Origin: Deltaproteobacteria bacterium
GTDB lineage: Bacteria; BMS3Abin14
Length of the DNA: 64,000 bases
Direction: 5' to 3'
NCBI GenBank assembly: GCA_013151915.1
Contig: JAADHJ010000016.1
Span: 1 to 64,000 of the forward strand
Shown here piece after piece: positions 26,977 through 34,460 of the stretch (position 1 is the first letter of the stretch; each line of letters opens with the position of its first letter). The position numbers and the translations under genes were made by a program. Below the pieces are notes generated by a model. The model had not been told where the DNA came from. It saw nothing but the letters and a program-made list of their open reading frames with translations, and did no database searches.

Positions 26977-29121
26977 TCAGACGGTCTCGAAATCGATGTG
27001 GCGGCGTGAAGCATCCACATGAATGACCCGGGCGGTAACTGGATCACCGATTCGGAATATTCGCCCGGTGTGTTCCCCAATGAGGGTCAACTCCCTTTCA
27101 TTGAAGTGGTAGTAGTCGTCGTTCAGAGAAGACAGGTGAACCAGCCCTTCAACGAAAAATTCCTGCAGTTCCACGAAAAAACCGAAGGTTGTGATGCCGG
27201 AGATCACCCCGGAAAATTCCTGCCCTACTTTATTCTCCATGAAACGGGCTCTGAACAGCGAAAGTATGTCCCTTTCGGCCGATTCGGCGATGTGTTCGGT
27301 CTCCGTTACGTGAGCACAGATGTTTTCCAGGTCGGAGTGACGTACAGGGGCTGCGAATTCCATTATCCCCTTGAGAATTCTGTGGACCATGAGATCGGCG
27401 TAGCGGCGGATCGGTGATGTAAAGTGGGTATAGTCGCCAAGCGCCAGACCGAAATGTCCGCTCGGTACGGTGGAATACTGTGCCCTCATCATGGATCTCA
27501 GGATAACCGTGTTGAGAAAACGTTCCCTGACGCTCCCCCTGGAGTCTTCTAGTATCCTTTTGAAAGGCTGGGGTGAACGGCTAAGTTTAGAGGGAACGTG
27601 GTATCCCAGGGCTGCCAGAAGATGGTTGAGTTCCTCGATGCGTCCTTCATCCGGCGGTTCATGGATGCGGTAGATTCCCGGAGAATCAGACTCGCGCAAA
27701 ATTCTGGCGACCACCTCGTTGGCCAGCAACATGCATTCCTCCACCACCTTGTGGGAGGTATAGCGGTTGGAGCGGTAGATGTTTTCCACATGTCCCAGGC
27801 TGTCCAGGACAACCTCAGGTTCGGGCAGGTCGAAGTCCAGGCTGTTGCGGTCCCGGCGCCTTTTTACCAGCCGTTCGAAGAGTTCGTGAAGGCAGTCGAG
27901 GTTCTGTGCAACCGGTCCCCGGGGCGAATCGGGGCCATCGTTTCCGTTAAAGTAGTTCTCCACCCCAATGTAGGTCAGTCGGGCAGCGCTCCTGATCACC
28001 CCGGGAAAGAGGCGGTGGTCCGACAGGTTGCCGGCCCGGTCAACCTCGATCCGACAGGTAAAGGTCAGCCGGTCAACATGGGGCTTCAGGCTGCAAAGAT
28101 CGTTGGAGAGCCGCTCGGGAAGCATCGGGATGACCATGTCGGGAAAGTAGACCGAGTTACCCCTTCTGAGCGCCTCACGGTCCGGGGGAGACCCTGTCCT
28201 GACAAAATGGGAGACATCCGCGATGGCCACAAACAGGGTGATCACCCCGCTGGTGGCGCGTGTCGCGTAGAGTGCATCATCAAAATCCTTCGCGCCGGTG
28301 CCATCGATGGTGACAAAGTCAAGATCCCTCAGGTCCTCTCTTTTCCTCAAAGAACCCCTCGGAATCGGTCCGGTAATCGCAGCGGCGGATTTGACCGCTG
28401 CGTTGGGAAAACGGTGGGGGATCTTGAATGTGTGAACAACCGCCATGGTTTCCGACCCCGGATCATCAGGGTATCCCAGGATCTCCATCACAGCGCCGGT
28501 GGCCGCCATTCCACGTTCCGGATAGCGGGTGATCTCCACTACCACCATCTGCCCGGGGAGGGCTTTACCTTCGGAGCCTTTCGGGATGATAACCTCTCTA
28601 CCCAAACGGATGTCATAAGGTCTGCCGAATGATGCATCGCCGGCTTTTTCAAAATAGGCGACGATCTGTTGGTGGGCGCGATCCACAATACGGATAACGC
28701 GGCCCAAGGGTCTGCCATGGCGGGCAGGCCGCTCCACCCTCACGATTACCCTGTCGCCGTGCATCGCGGAATTAAGATAGGTCGGGGGAACCGCAACCTC
28801 CCCGGTATTGTCCTCCGGAACGAGGATGCCCTTTCCCACGCTGTTGATATGGATGGTTCCAGTTACCAGATGGACCCTCGATGGGAGGGCGTAGCGTCCC
28901 CCCTTTATCCGGATTACCGAACCGGACCGGACCAGCGCATTTAATGCCCTCGTAAAGGTTCCCTTCTCATCCGGTGGGACCTGAAGAGCTTCAGAAATCT
29001 CCCTGGACAGGAGAGGCCTGGTGGATTTTCCGGCGAGGAACTGAAGGATAGTTTCCCTGTAGGGGTTCGACGTTCTCCTCCTCTTTACACCGGGTTTTTC
29101 AGATGAGGTTCTTCTTGACAA
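26977..29121 (-). CDS. rnr: Ribonuclease R
   Basis: Processive 3'-5' exoribonuclease of the RNase II family. 714 residues: N-terminal winged helix (~20-85), cold-shock domains (~90-240), the RNB catalytic domain with TIDGTGAKDFDDALY and the GNSVYFPDMVIPMLPERLSN, LTFTCRI and HFTSPIRRYADLMVHR motifs, and a C-terminal S1 domain (FSGVISGITTFGFFVEL). The start is a TTG with a strong GGAGGAATAAA spacing; no ATG lies near. Seven bases to the next open frame of dprA, so probably one transcript. Confidence 0.95.
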   Translation of the reverse strand: MSRRTSSEKPGVKRRRTSNPYRETILQFLAGKSTRPLLSREISEALQVPPDEKGTFTRALNALVRSGSVIRIKGGRYALPSRVHLVTGTIHINSVGKGILVPEDNTGEVAVPPTYLNSAMHGDRVIVRVERPARHGRPLGRVIRIVDRAHQQIVAYFEKAGDASFGRPYDIRLGREVIIPKGSEGKALPGQMVVVEITRYPERGMAATGAVMEILGYPDDPGSETMAVVHTFKIPHRFPNAAVKSAAAITGPIPRGSLRKREDLRDLDFVTIDGTGAKDFDDALYATRATSGVITLFVAIADVSHFVRTGSPPDREALRRGNSVYFPDMVIPMLPERLSNDLCSLKPHVDRLTFTCRIEVDRAGNLSDHRLFPGVIRSAARLTYIGVENYFNGNDGPDSPRGPVAQNLDCLHELFERLVKRRRDRNSLDFDLPEPEVVLDSLGHVENIYRSNRYTSHKVVEECMLLANEVVARILRESDSPGIYRIHEPPDEGRIEELNHLLAALGYHVPSKLSRSPQPFKRILEDSRGSVRERFLNTVILRSMMRAQYSTVPSGHFGLALGDYTHFTSPIRRYADLMVHRILKGIMEFAAPVRHSDLENICAHVTETEHIAESAERDILSLFRARFMENKVGQEFSGVISGITTFGFFVELQEFFVEGLVHLSSLNDDYYHFNERELTLIGEHTGRIFRIGDPVTARVIHVDASRRHIDFETV

Positions 29122-29233
29122 TTTATTCCTCCGTGTTTTAATTAGCGCCTATAATTTTACAAGCAAGATCGGGACCAACCTGCGGGGACAACACTCGGAA
29201 AATTATCCATGCCGCGGTGGTGGAAATTTATCA

Positions 29234-29320
29234 GCGAAAGTGGCGGAACTGGTAGACGCGCTGGGTTCAGGGTCCAGTGGGGGCAACTCCGTGGGGGTTC
29301 GAATCCCCCCTTTCGCACCA
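29234..29320 (+). tRNA. tRNA-Leu (anticodon CAG)
   Basis: Acceptor GCGAAAG pairs with CTTTCGC, CCA encoded. Anticodon stem CTGGG/TCCAG with loop TTCAGGG gives anticodon CAG. Long variable arm as expected for Leu, T-arm GGGGGTTCGAATCCCCC. It is on the opposite strand from rnr and the HAD gene, with an HPE fragment starting 7 bases after its CCA. Confidence 0.97.
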
Positions 29321-29327
29321 GATTCAA

Positions 29328-29403
29328 AGGGCGCCCTCCTTGGGCGCGGTGATGACTTTTTACGAAGTCATCAACTTTTATATGATCGTAAAAAGTCATC
29401 ATC
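29328..29403 (-). repeat. HPE fragment after tRNA-Leu(CAG)
   Basis: Hairpin b (GGGCGCCCTCCTTGGGCGC), hairpin a (GATGACTTTTTACGAAGTC) and end e (ATCGTAAAAAGTCATC). The GC hairpin could act as the tRNA terminator. Its last bases provide the TGA of the HAD gene. Confidence 0.75.
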
Positions 29404-30010
29404 CTTGTTTCTTGAAAAGCCCGGCCGTCAGGAGGACGTCCCGGCAGGCTCCGGGACTTCGAAACAGGTGGGCCGAAAACCCGAATTCCCTGGCTTTTTC
29501 GACGTTCTCCATATTATCATCGAAGAAAATCCCTTCCTCGGGAAATATGTCCATTCGCTGACAGGCTGTTCGGAATATCTCATAATCTCTCTTGCTGAAA
29601 CCTTCCTCATAAGAGGAGATGACCTGGTCGAAATTAAGGAACAGGTTGTCACGCTCCTGGAGTTCATACAGCCAGTTGGTCTGATCCGTCAACAGGCCGA
29701 CGGGAACTTCATGGCGTATTTCCTGGACAAGAAAATCCATCCCGCCCCGGAGTTTGAAGGACTCAAGAATAATCTGTCTGTATTGCCGAGGATTCTCCTC
29801 CGTGTCCGTCGTGTTTGCAAGGGCCTTCCAGAACTCGGATTCGGGAGCGTTTCCGGTGATGTATCCGGTGGTGAAGACAAGTTCTTTCCCGGCCGAGTAT
29901 AGGTGGGCCGCGTCCGCCCCGACCTCGCCGGCGATGGCGTAGAGCCCATCACGAAATCCCTCGGTATAGTAGACTCCCCCGAGATCGAATAAGACGGCCT
30001 TGACATTCAT
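29399..30010 (-). CDS. HAD-superfamily phosphatase
   Basis: 203 residues, haloacid-dehalogenase fold, subfamily IA-like. Motif I is VLFDLGGVYYTEG: the nucleophile Asp is present, but the second Asp of the usual DxD is Gly, as in YihX-type sugar-phosphate phosphatases. Motif II GLLTDQTN, motif III Lys in FSKRDYEIFRTAC, motif IV IFFDDNMENVEKAREFG. The substrate is unknown. The stop codon lies in an HPE fragment. It is flanked by repeats, with no clear operon partner. Confidence 0.8.
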   Translation of the reverse strand: MNVKAVLFDLGGVYYTEGFRDGLYAIAGEVGADAAHLYSAGKELVFTTGYITGNAPESEFWKALANTTDTEENPRQYRQIILESFKLRGGMDFLVQEIRHEVPVGLLTDQTNWLYELQERDNLFLNFDQVISSYEEGFSKRDYEIFRTACQRMDIFPEEGIFFDDNMENVEKAREFGFSAHLFRSPGACRDVLLTAGLFKKQG

Positions 30011-30055
30011 TACGACGTTTCCATATCCTCTGTTGATAGGGTCGTAAAAAGTCCA

Positions 30056-30161
30056 GGGGACGTAGTTAAGTTGTTAAGTTGTTTTTCCGACGGCTGGAAA
30101 AACACGGATATTATGCTTACAAATCAGCAAATAAACAACTTAACAACTTAACTACGTCCCC
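30056..30161. repeat. 29-bp perfect inverted repeat upstream of nfo
   Basis: GGGGACGTAGTTAAGTTGTT plus AAGTTGTTT at 30056-30084 is the exact reverse complement of 30133-30161, with a 48-base centre. The arms contain GTTAAGTT repeats. A smaller hairpin TTTTTCC/GGAAAAA lies at the left of the centre. An HPE end fragment (GATAGGGTCGTAAAAAGTCC, 30035-30054) directly abuts the left arm. The right arm ends 18 bases before the nfo ATG. It could be a MITE-like insertion or a strong RNA hairpin. Confidence 0.85.
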
Positions 30162-30179
30162 CAAGCTAAAGGCAAGGCG

Positions 30180-31040
30180 ATGTTGATCGGGGCACACGAA
30201 TCCATATCCGGTGGACTGGAACGGTCCATTGAAAGGGCGGAGGAGGACGGCTGCGAGGCCATGCAGATTTTTTCGGGGTCGCCCAGCAAATGGTCCGTGC
30301 CGCCGGTTCCCTGCGATGTGGCAGGGAAGTTCAAAGGAAGGCTGGCGGAATCTCCGCTCCGCTCCGTTATGGTTCACGGATCCTATCTGATCAATCCGGC
30401 ATCACCTGATCATGGGCTGTGGAAAAGATCCCTTGATGCCATGAAGGCGGAGTATTCCAGATGTCGGCAGATCGCGGTCGATTATCTGGTGGTCCATCCC
30501 GGATCCCACAGAGGCTCAGGTCTTGAGGACGGAATCAGGAGAGCGGCGGATTTTTTCACCCGGGTCCTTGATGGGGCCTGTGGTGGACCTGTTATCCTAC
30601 TGGAGAATACCGCCGGGTCGGGCGACACCCTGGGGGGCGACTTTACGGAACTCGGCCGAATCAGAAGGTCCATCCCATTTCCGGACCGGGTCGGTTTTTG
30701 TCTTGATACCGCTCATGCCTTCGCGGGGGGATATGATCTGGGCGTCGGCGACGGGATAAAAAAAGCCCTCGCCAGGATCAACGACGAGGCCGGTACCGAG
30801 TTCATCAGGGCATTTCATATCAACGATTCGGCAAGGCCTCTTGGGGCCGGAATAGACAGGCACGCACGGATCGGAGAGGGTCTTATGGGAAAGGATGGAT
30901 TTAAAACCCTCTTTGGGATGGGGGAGTTCAGGGATCATCCCGCTATCCTTGAGACCCGGCCCCTTCCGGTTTCGCGGGGCCGATACAAGGACCAGGTGGA
31001 TATTCTCAAAAGCCTGCGCATGGAGGCTGGACGAGAATGA
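30180..31040 (+). CDS. nfo: Endonuclease IV
   Basis: Zn-dependent apurinic/apyrimidinic endonuclease for base-excision repair. 286 residues, TIM barrel. Motifs in order: IGAHESISGG, AMQIFSGSPSKW, MVHGSYLINPASPD, YLVVHPGSHRGSG, VILLENTAGSGDTLGG, GFCLDTAHAFAGGYD, AFHINDSARPLGAGIDRHAR and IGEG, with C-terminal ILETRP. These carry the His/Glu/Asp ligands of the three-Zn site. A 29-bp inverted repeat lies in its leader. Overlaps the next gene by 4 bp. Confidence 0.96.
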   Translation: MLIGAHESISGGLERSIERAEEDGCEAMQIFSGSPSKWSVPPVPCDVAGKFKGRLAESPLRSVMVHGSYLINPASPDHGLWKRSLDAMKAEYSRCRQIAVDYLVVHPGSHRGSGLEDGIRRAADFFTRVLDGACGGPVILLENTAGSGDTLGGDFTELGRIRRSIPFPDRVGFCLDTAHAFAGGYDLGVGDGIKKALARINDEAGTEFIRAFHINDSARPLGAGIDRHARIGEGLMGKDGFKTLFGMGEFRDHPAILETRPLPVSRGRYKDQVDILKSLRMEAGRE

Positions 31041-31672
31041 GTTTCCTGGTGCTTTACTTCTCGTCGTTTATCGTGGCCCTTTCAGGCGCCCTGATGCCGG
31101 GACCTCTTCTCGCGGTTACGCTGGGAAATTCACCCAGTTACGGCTGGAAATTCGGTCCCCTGGCTGTCCTCGGTCACGGCATTCTGGAACTGGGCCTGGT
31201 TTCCCTCGTCTTCCTCGGTGCGGGCCCGTTGTTCCAGGCCAGGCCGGTCCAGGGCTGGATCGGTCTTGCCGGAGGGCTCATCCTTGTGTGGATGGGAAAG
31301 GGCATGTTCACTGTCGTCAGGTCGGGAGAATTTACGGAAAAACCATCCGGGCCGGAACAAAGCGGTCGCAGGGCGGTGTTCCTGGGTATTGCCGGCAGCC
31401 TCTCAAACCCCTATTGGACCCTCTGGTGGGCGACGGTAGGGTTGGCATATCTGACGGTGGCGGCCGAAAGAGGTCCTCTCGGAGTGGCCGTTTTTTTCGC
31501 CGGGCATATTTCCGGAGACCTCGCGTGGTACACGCTGGTTTCCACAACGGTCTCAAGAGGGATAGGCATCTCGGACATGAAATTCTATTCGACCCTGATG
31601 TACCTGTGCTCAATGGCCCTGGTGGTATTGGGTTTCTGGTTCATCTATTACGGCGTCCGCCTGGTGGTTTAA
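31037..31672 (+). CDS. LysE/RhtB-family exporter
   Basis: 211-residue inner-membrane protein with six predicted hydrophobic segments. The start matches the family signature ALMPGPLLAVTLGNSPSYGWK, followed by GHGILELGLV, GLILVWMGKGMF and GSLSNPYWTLWWATVG. Such proteins export amino acids or related small molecules; the substrate cannot be told. It overlaps nfo in an ATGA arrangement, so the two are probably co-translated, with no obvious functional link. Confidence 0.85.
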   Translation: MSFLVLYFSSFIVALSGALMPGPLLAVTLGNSPSYGWKFGPLAVLGHGILELGLVSLVFLGAGPLFQARPVQGWIGLAGGLILVWMGKGMFTVVRSGEFTEKPSGPEQSGRRAVFLGIAGSLSNPYWTLWWATVGLAYLTVAAERGPLGVAVFFAGHISGDLAWYTLVSTTVSRGIGISDMKFYSTLMYLCSMALVVLGFWFIYYGVRLVV

Positions 31673-32247
31673 ATTCATGCTCAACGTCCGAATAACCACG
31701 TTCAACGTTCAAAGTCCAAGGTCCAAAGCCAACTCACCAGGGTTTTAAAGGAGGGTTTTAAAGTAATAAATTCTGGGTCATCGCAAAAACGAGTACCTGG
31801 CTGTGAAATTCTTTTCTCACGCTCGCTCCCTGTTCAGCTTCGTCGGAGCCTGGGGCGGATAATCATCATGAACCTTTTCTCACAGGGATGGAGGGGATGG
31901 AGGGGATAAATTCCCGAACAACCCCTTTCAGAGCCCCGGTGTCCATGGAAAAGATACTCCCCTCACCAAACCTCTCCCGGGGGAGAGGGATTTCTCTGAA
32001 ATCGGCTGATTGAGACACTTCGGATTGAGAATAAAGCAAGCTTTCATCGCAACCCGAAGTGCCTCAACGGCTTTGGTGAGGGATGCGCCTTATCCCCTCC
32101 ATCCCCTTCATCCCTGTTAAATCATGCTTTAAGATGCAGTGAGGTGCGCATTATTGTGATGAACCCTTTTTAAAACCCTGTGGTGCAGCCTTCAAGCGGC
32201 TGCACTGTGGTGAAATAACCAGGGTCTAGGATTTGAGGTCTGGAAAA
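31673..32247. other. Gene-free stretch rich in short repeats
   Basis: No plausible gene. Visible: CAACGTTCAA-type patches (31680-31735); GGGATGGAGGGGATGGAGGG at ~31885 and its inverted form at ~32092-32128; a large imperfect inverted repeat at 31965-32085 (CCCTCACCAAA to TTTGGTGAGGG, with GAGACACTTCGG/CCGAAGTGCCTC inside); and an inverted family-B hairpin at 32181-32213. Confidence 0.6.
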
Positions 32248-32380
32248 CCTCGATACTTTTGTATCTCGATACGCCCTCAAGCCCTTCCGTCGTTGCGCTC
32301 TCCGTCTCCGCTTTTTTCCTCTGGACTCTGGACACCCTGTCGCGCCGTAGTTTCAGCGAAGGCGGATGGACTCTGGACTT
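32248..32380. repeat. Direct repeat DR2, matching 25904-26096
   Basis: Blocks CTCGATACTTTTGTATCTCG, GCGCTCTCCGTCTCCG, CTCTGGACTCTGGACACC, CTGTCGCGCCGTAGTTTC and GCGAAGGCGGATGGA follow the same order and orientation as DR1. The two copies bracket the 6.2-kb dprA-to-lysE block. Confidence 0.7.
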
Positions 32381-32470
32381 TCTTTTTTACGTTGAACCTG
32401 TTTTACTCCAGGTTCCGAAAAAATCTGCGAATAAATATTTTGGGTATTGATGACCATTTAATAATGTTAT

Positions 32471-32514
32471 ATTTACAATTAATAAATTAAGTAAATAATT
32501 CATTAATTGTAAAT
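32471..32514. promoter_or_regulatory. AT-rich inverted repeat upstream of the AT-hook gene
   Basis: ATTTACAATTAAT and ATTAATTGTAAAT are perfect 13-bp arms with an 18-base AT-rich centre, ending 17 bases before the ATG. The whole 32405-32520 stretch is strikingly AT-rich compared with its surroundings. It is a plausible operator or nucleoprotein site; binding by the downstream AT-hook protein is inference. Confidence 0.5.
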
Positions 32515-32531
32515 TATGAAAGGAGAAAGGT

Positions 32532-33113
32532 ATGGAAAAAGAGTTGGAAAAAGTAAAAGGTGCTCTAGACGATTTTCGCAAAAAGCTGGTGGATGTCGTC
32601 ATGAAGGGAAAGGGTGAAGCCGACAGGGTCACAAAAGCGGCACAGATGAGAATCGAAATAGGGTCCTTGAAGCGGCAGAAAAAAGACCTTTTCGAAGAAC
32701 TGGGCGAGGCATTTTACGGAAGCTACAAAAAGCCGGGAAAAAAGGATGAAACGAATATTGCCGAATTAGTCTCCAATATCAAGGAGATCGATAAAAGGAT
32801 CAGCGGGCTTACCCGGCAGTTGAAGGCCGGTTCCAAGGACAAGGCACCGGCCTCAAGGAGGCGGGGCCGTCCCCCCAAGGCAGCCAAGGCAGCAGCTTCG
32901 GCAGGGACTTCCAAAGCGGCCATTCCCAAGCGTCGGGGCCGTCCTCCCAAGGCAGCAGCTTCGACGGGGACTTCCAAAGCGGCCGCCCCCAAGCGTCGAG
33001 GCCGTCCCCCCAAGGCAACAGCTTCGGCAGGGGCTTCCAAAGCGACCGCCCCCAAGCGTCGGGGCCGTCCTCCCAAGGCAGCTCCAGAGGTAAAAACTCC
33101 CACGGGACAGTAG
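32532..33113 (+). CDS. AT-hook protein with N-terminal coiled coil
   Basis: 193 residues. The first ~100 are charged and helical, probably a coiled coil (MEKELEKVKGALDDFRKKLV, IEIGSLKRQKKDLFEELGEA). The rest is Lys/Ala/Pro-rich and carries four AT-hook cores RGRPP at about 111, 135, 156 and 177, the last three in near-identical 21-residue units (KRRGRPPKAAASTGTSKAAA). AT-hooks bind the minor groove of AT-rich DNA, so this is probably a nucleoid-associated or regulatory protein. AAAGGAGAAAGGT precedes the ATG. NikR follows after 12 bp. No specific family was recognised beyond the hooks. Confidence 0.85.
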   Translation: MEKELEKVKGALDDFRKKLVDVVMKGKGEADRVTKAAQMRIEIGSLKRQKKDLFEELGEAFYGSYKKPGKKDETNIAELVSNIKEIDKRISGLTRQLKAGSKDKAPASRRRGRPPKAAKAAASAGTSKAAIPKRRGRPPKAAASTGTSKAAAPKRRGRPPKATASAGASKATAPKRRGRPPKAAPEVKTPTGQ

Positions 33114-33125
33114 TCCGAGGCCATA

Positions 33126-33545
33126 ATGCAAATAGAGAGATTGACCCGCTTCGGCGTGTCAATGCCAAGCCGGCTCCTGGCACGTTTCGATGAGTTAATT
33201 GCTGACAAAGGCTACGCCAACCGTTCGGAGGCATTGAGGGACCTTGTCAGGGACTATCTGGTTGAAGGGGAGTGGGAGGCCGACGAGGAGACGGTCGGCA
33301 CGGTAACGATTGTCTATGACCACCACGTCAGGGAACTGGCGGACGCCCTGACCCACATTCAGCATGAGATGGGAGCCTCGATTATCTCCAGTCTTCACGT
33401 TCACCTTACTCACGCCCATTGTCTGGAGATCATCGTGGTGAGGGGCAAGAGTTCGGATATAAGAAAGATGGCCGATCGCCTCATCGGCACCAGGGGCGTT
33501 ATCCACGGCAAACTCACCGCCGCCACCATAGGGTCGTCGTTTTAG
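33126..33545 (+). CDS. nikR: Nickel-responsive regulator NikR
   Basis: 139-residue ribbon-helix-helix repressor (residues 1-45: [34 protein letters not shown]) with a C-terminal ACT-like nickel domain. The four nickel ligands fall at the right spacing: His80, His91, His93 and Cys99 ([17 protein letters not shown]). It represses nickel uptake genes when nickel is plentiful; no nickel transporter lies in this window. Probably co-transcribed with the AT-hook gene. Confidence 0.95.
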   Translation: MQIERLTRFGVSMPSRLLARFDELIADKGYANRSEALRDLVRDYLVEGEWEADEETVGTVTIVYDHHVRELADALTHIQHEMGASIISSLHVHLTHAHCLEIIVVRGKSSDIRKMADRLIGTRGVIHGKLTAATIGSSF

Positions 33546-33561
33546 GATAGAGGCCGCAGGG

Positions 33562-33589
33562 TTGACACCCCTTGATGTGCTGATATAAT
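33562..33589 (+). promoter_or_regulatory. Sigma-70 promoter for tRNA-Val
   Basis: Consensus TTGACA (33562-33567), 16-bp spacer, consensus TATAAT (33584-33589). The next gene on this strand is tRNA-Val at 33740, with an HPE copy in between. Confidence 0.8.
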
Positions 33590-33596
33590 TTTGCCA

Positions 33597-33733
33597 TTGA
33601 TGACTTCGTTAAGAAGTCATCAATGCGCCCATTGAGGGGCGCGCAAATCGAAGATTTGTAAGGAAAGTGAAAATGACATTTTTCGCTTTCCGTGGAGTAA
33701 AAAACCATGGATGGCCTGTTTACGACCCAATCA
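33597..33733 (+). repeat. HPE copy, complete, in the tRNA-Val leader
   Basis: All five hairpins with short c (CAAATCGAAGATTTG). It occupies almost exactly the space between the promoter and tRNA-Val and would form the 5' leader of the tRNA precursor. Confidence 0.9.
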
Positions 33734-33739
33734 ACATTG

Positions 33740-33814
33740 GGGCGATTAACTCAGCGGGAGAGTGCTACCTTCACACGGTAGAAGTCACTGGTTCAAACCC
33801 AGTATCGCCCACCA
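33740..33814 (+). tRNA. tRNA-Val (anticodon CAC)
   Basis: Acceptor GGGCGAT/ATCGCCC, discriminator A and encoded CCA. Anticodon stem CTACC/GGTAG, loop TTCACAC, anticodon CAC. T-arm ACTGGTTCAAACCCAGT. Confidence 0.96.
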
Positions 33815-33820
33815 GAAATA

Positions 33821-33848
33821 AAAGCAGCCGCCATTGAGCGGCTGCTTT
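33821..33848 (+). terminator. Terminator after tRNA-Val
   Basis: AAAGCAGCCGC, 6-nt loop, GCGGCTGCTTT: an 11-bp perfect stem ending in T, 6 bases after the tRNA CCA. The A-rich 5' arm means it could also work for the DUF1178 gene on the other strand. Confidence 0.8.
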
Positions 33849-33915
33849 CGTTCCGGCGGTCGGTCTTATCGACAAACCTGATTTTCGACCCTCTTTCAAC
33901 CAGGATTGGAAAGAC

Positions 33916-34317
33916 TCAGCTCTGGAATTTGGGGATGGGGATCTTGAGATACTCAACCCCCTCTTCCTGCAGGTCCTTTTCTTCGTCCGGGGTAACGGAT
34001 CCACGAATGTTTTTCTGATCGATCTCTCCGAAATGTATCTTGAATGCAACTTCCGCAAAGTTTGGGCCTACGTTTTCGAATTTTTCTTCCAGATAGTCAC
34101 TTAGCCTCTTGGCAAATGAAGGCTCGGGTTTGGCTGAGGATGCATCCTCAGATTTTTTTGAGAAATGTCCCCCTGATGGAAGAAGTTGTATCTCCTGAGT
34201 GCCGCACATAGGACATGTAAGGCGCCCGGCGCTCTTTTCCTGTTCCATCTCCTGGTGTCCCCTGAACCAGCCTTCGAAAACATGGCCTCGGGAACAGTGC
34301 AGGTCGTAAACGATCAT
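33916..34317 (-). CDS. DUF1178-family protein
   Basis: 133 residues, cytoplasmic. Begins MIVYDLHCSRGHVFEGWF, the family hallmark, with a zinc-ribbon-like cysteine arrangement (CSRGH early, then LTCPMCGT at ~42-49). The C-terminal half (FENVGPNFAEVAFKIHFGEI, NIRGSVTPDEEKDLQEEG) is also conserved in the family. The function is unknown. The frame extends 22 codons further upstream but without conservation. Convergent with tRNA-Val. Confidence 0.85.
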   Translation of the reverse strand: MIVYDLHCSRGHVFEGWFRGHQEMEQEKSAGRLTCPMCGTQEIQLLPSGGHFSKKSEDASSAKPEPSFAKRLSDYLEEKFENVGPNFAEVAFKIHFGEIDQKNIRGSVTPDEEKDLQEEGVEYLKIPIPKFQS

Positions 34318-34460
34318 TCGATAAACCCCCTTATTTTCATTATATATGAAAATTAAATATATTGTCGTACATGTCAATACCACATATTCTCCAGAAGATT
34401 ACTATTCCGAGAGCCTCACCTGCTCCGGGGCTGGTCTGACTGATTTGACACCACCATGGA

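Noticed and set aside
27598-28632. A 344-codon frame antisense to rnr, and a similar 333-codon frame at 5598-6599 antisense to folK and dapL
   Set aside because: Both lie wholly over well-recognised genes and show no family features.
29115-29155. TTGACA and TATAAT upstream of tRNA-Leu(CAG)
   Set aside because: Both boxes exist on the plus strand, but the spacing is 29 bp, too long for a sigma-70 promoter; the -10 alone may still be used.
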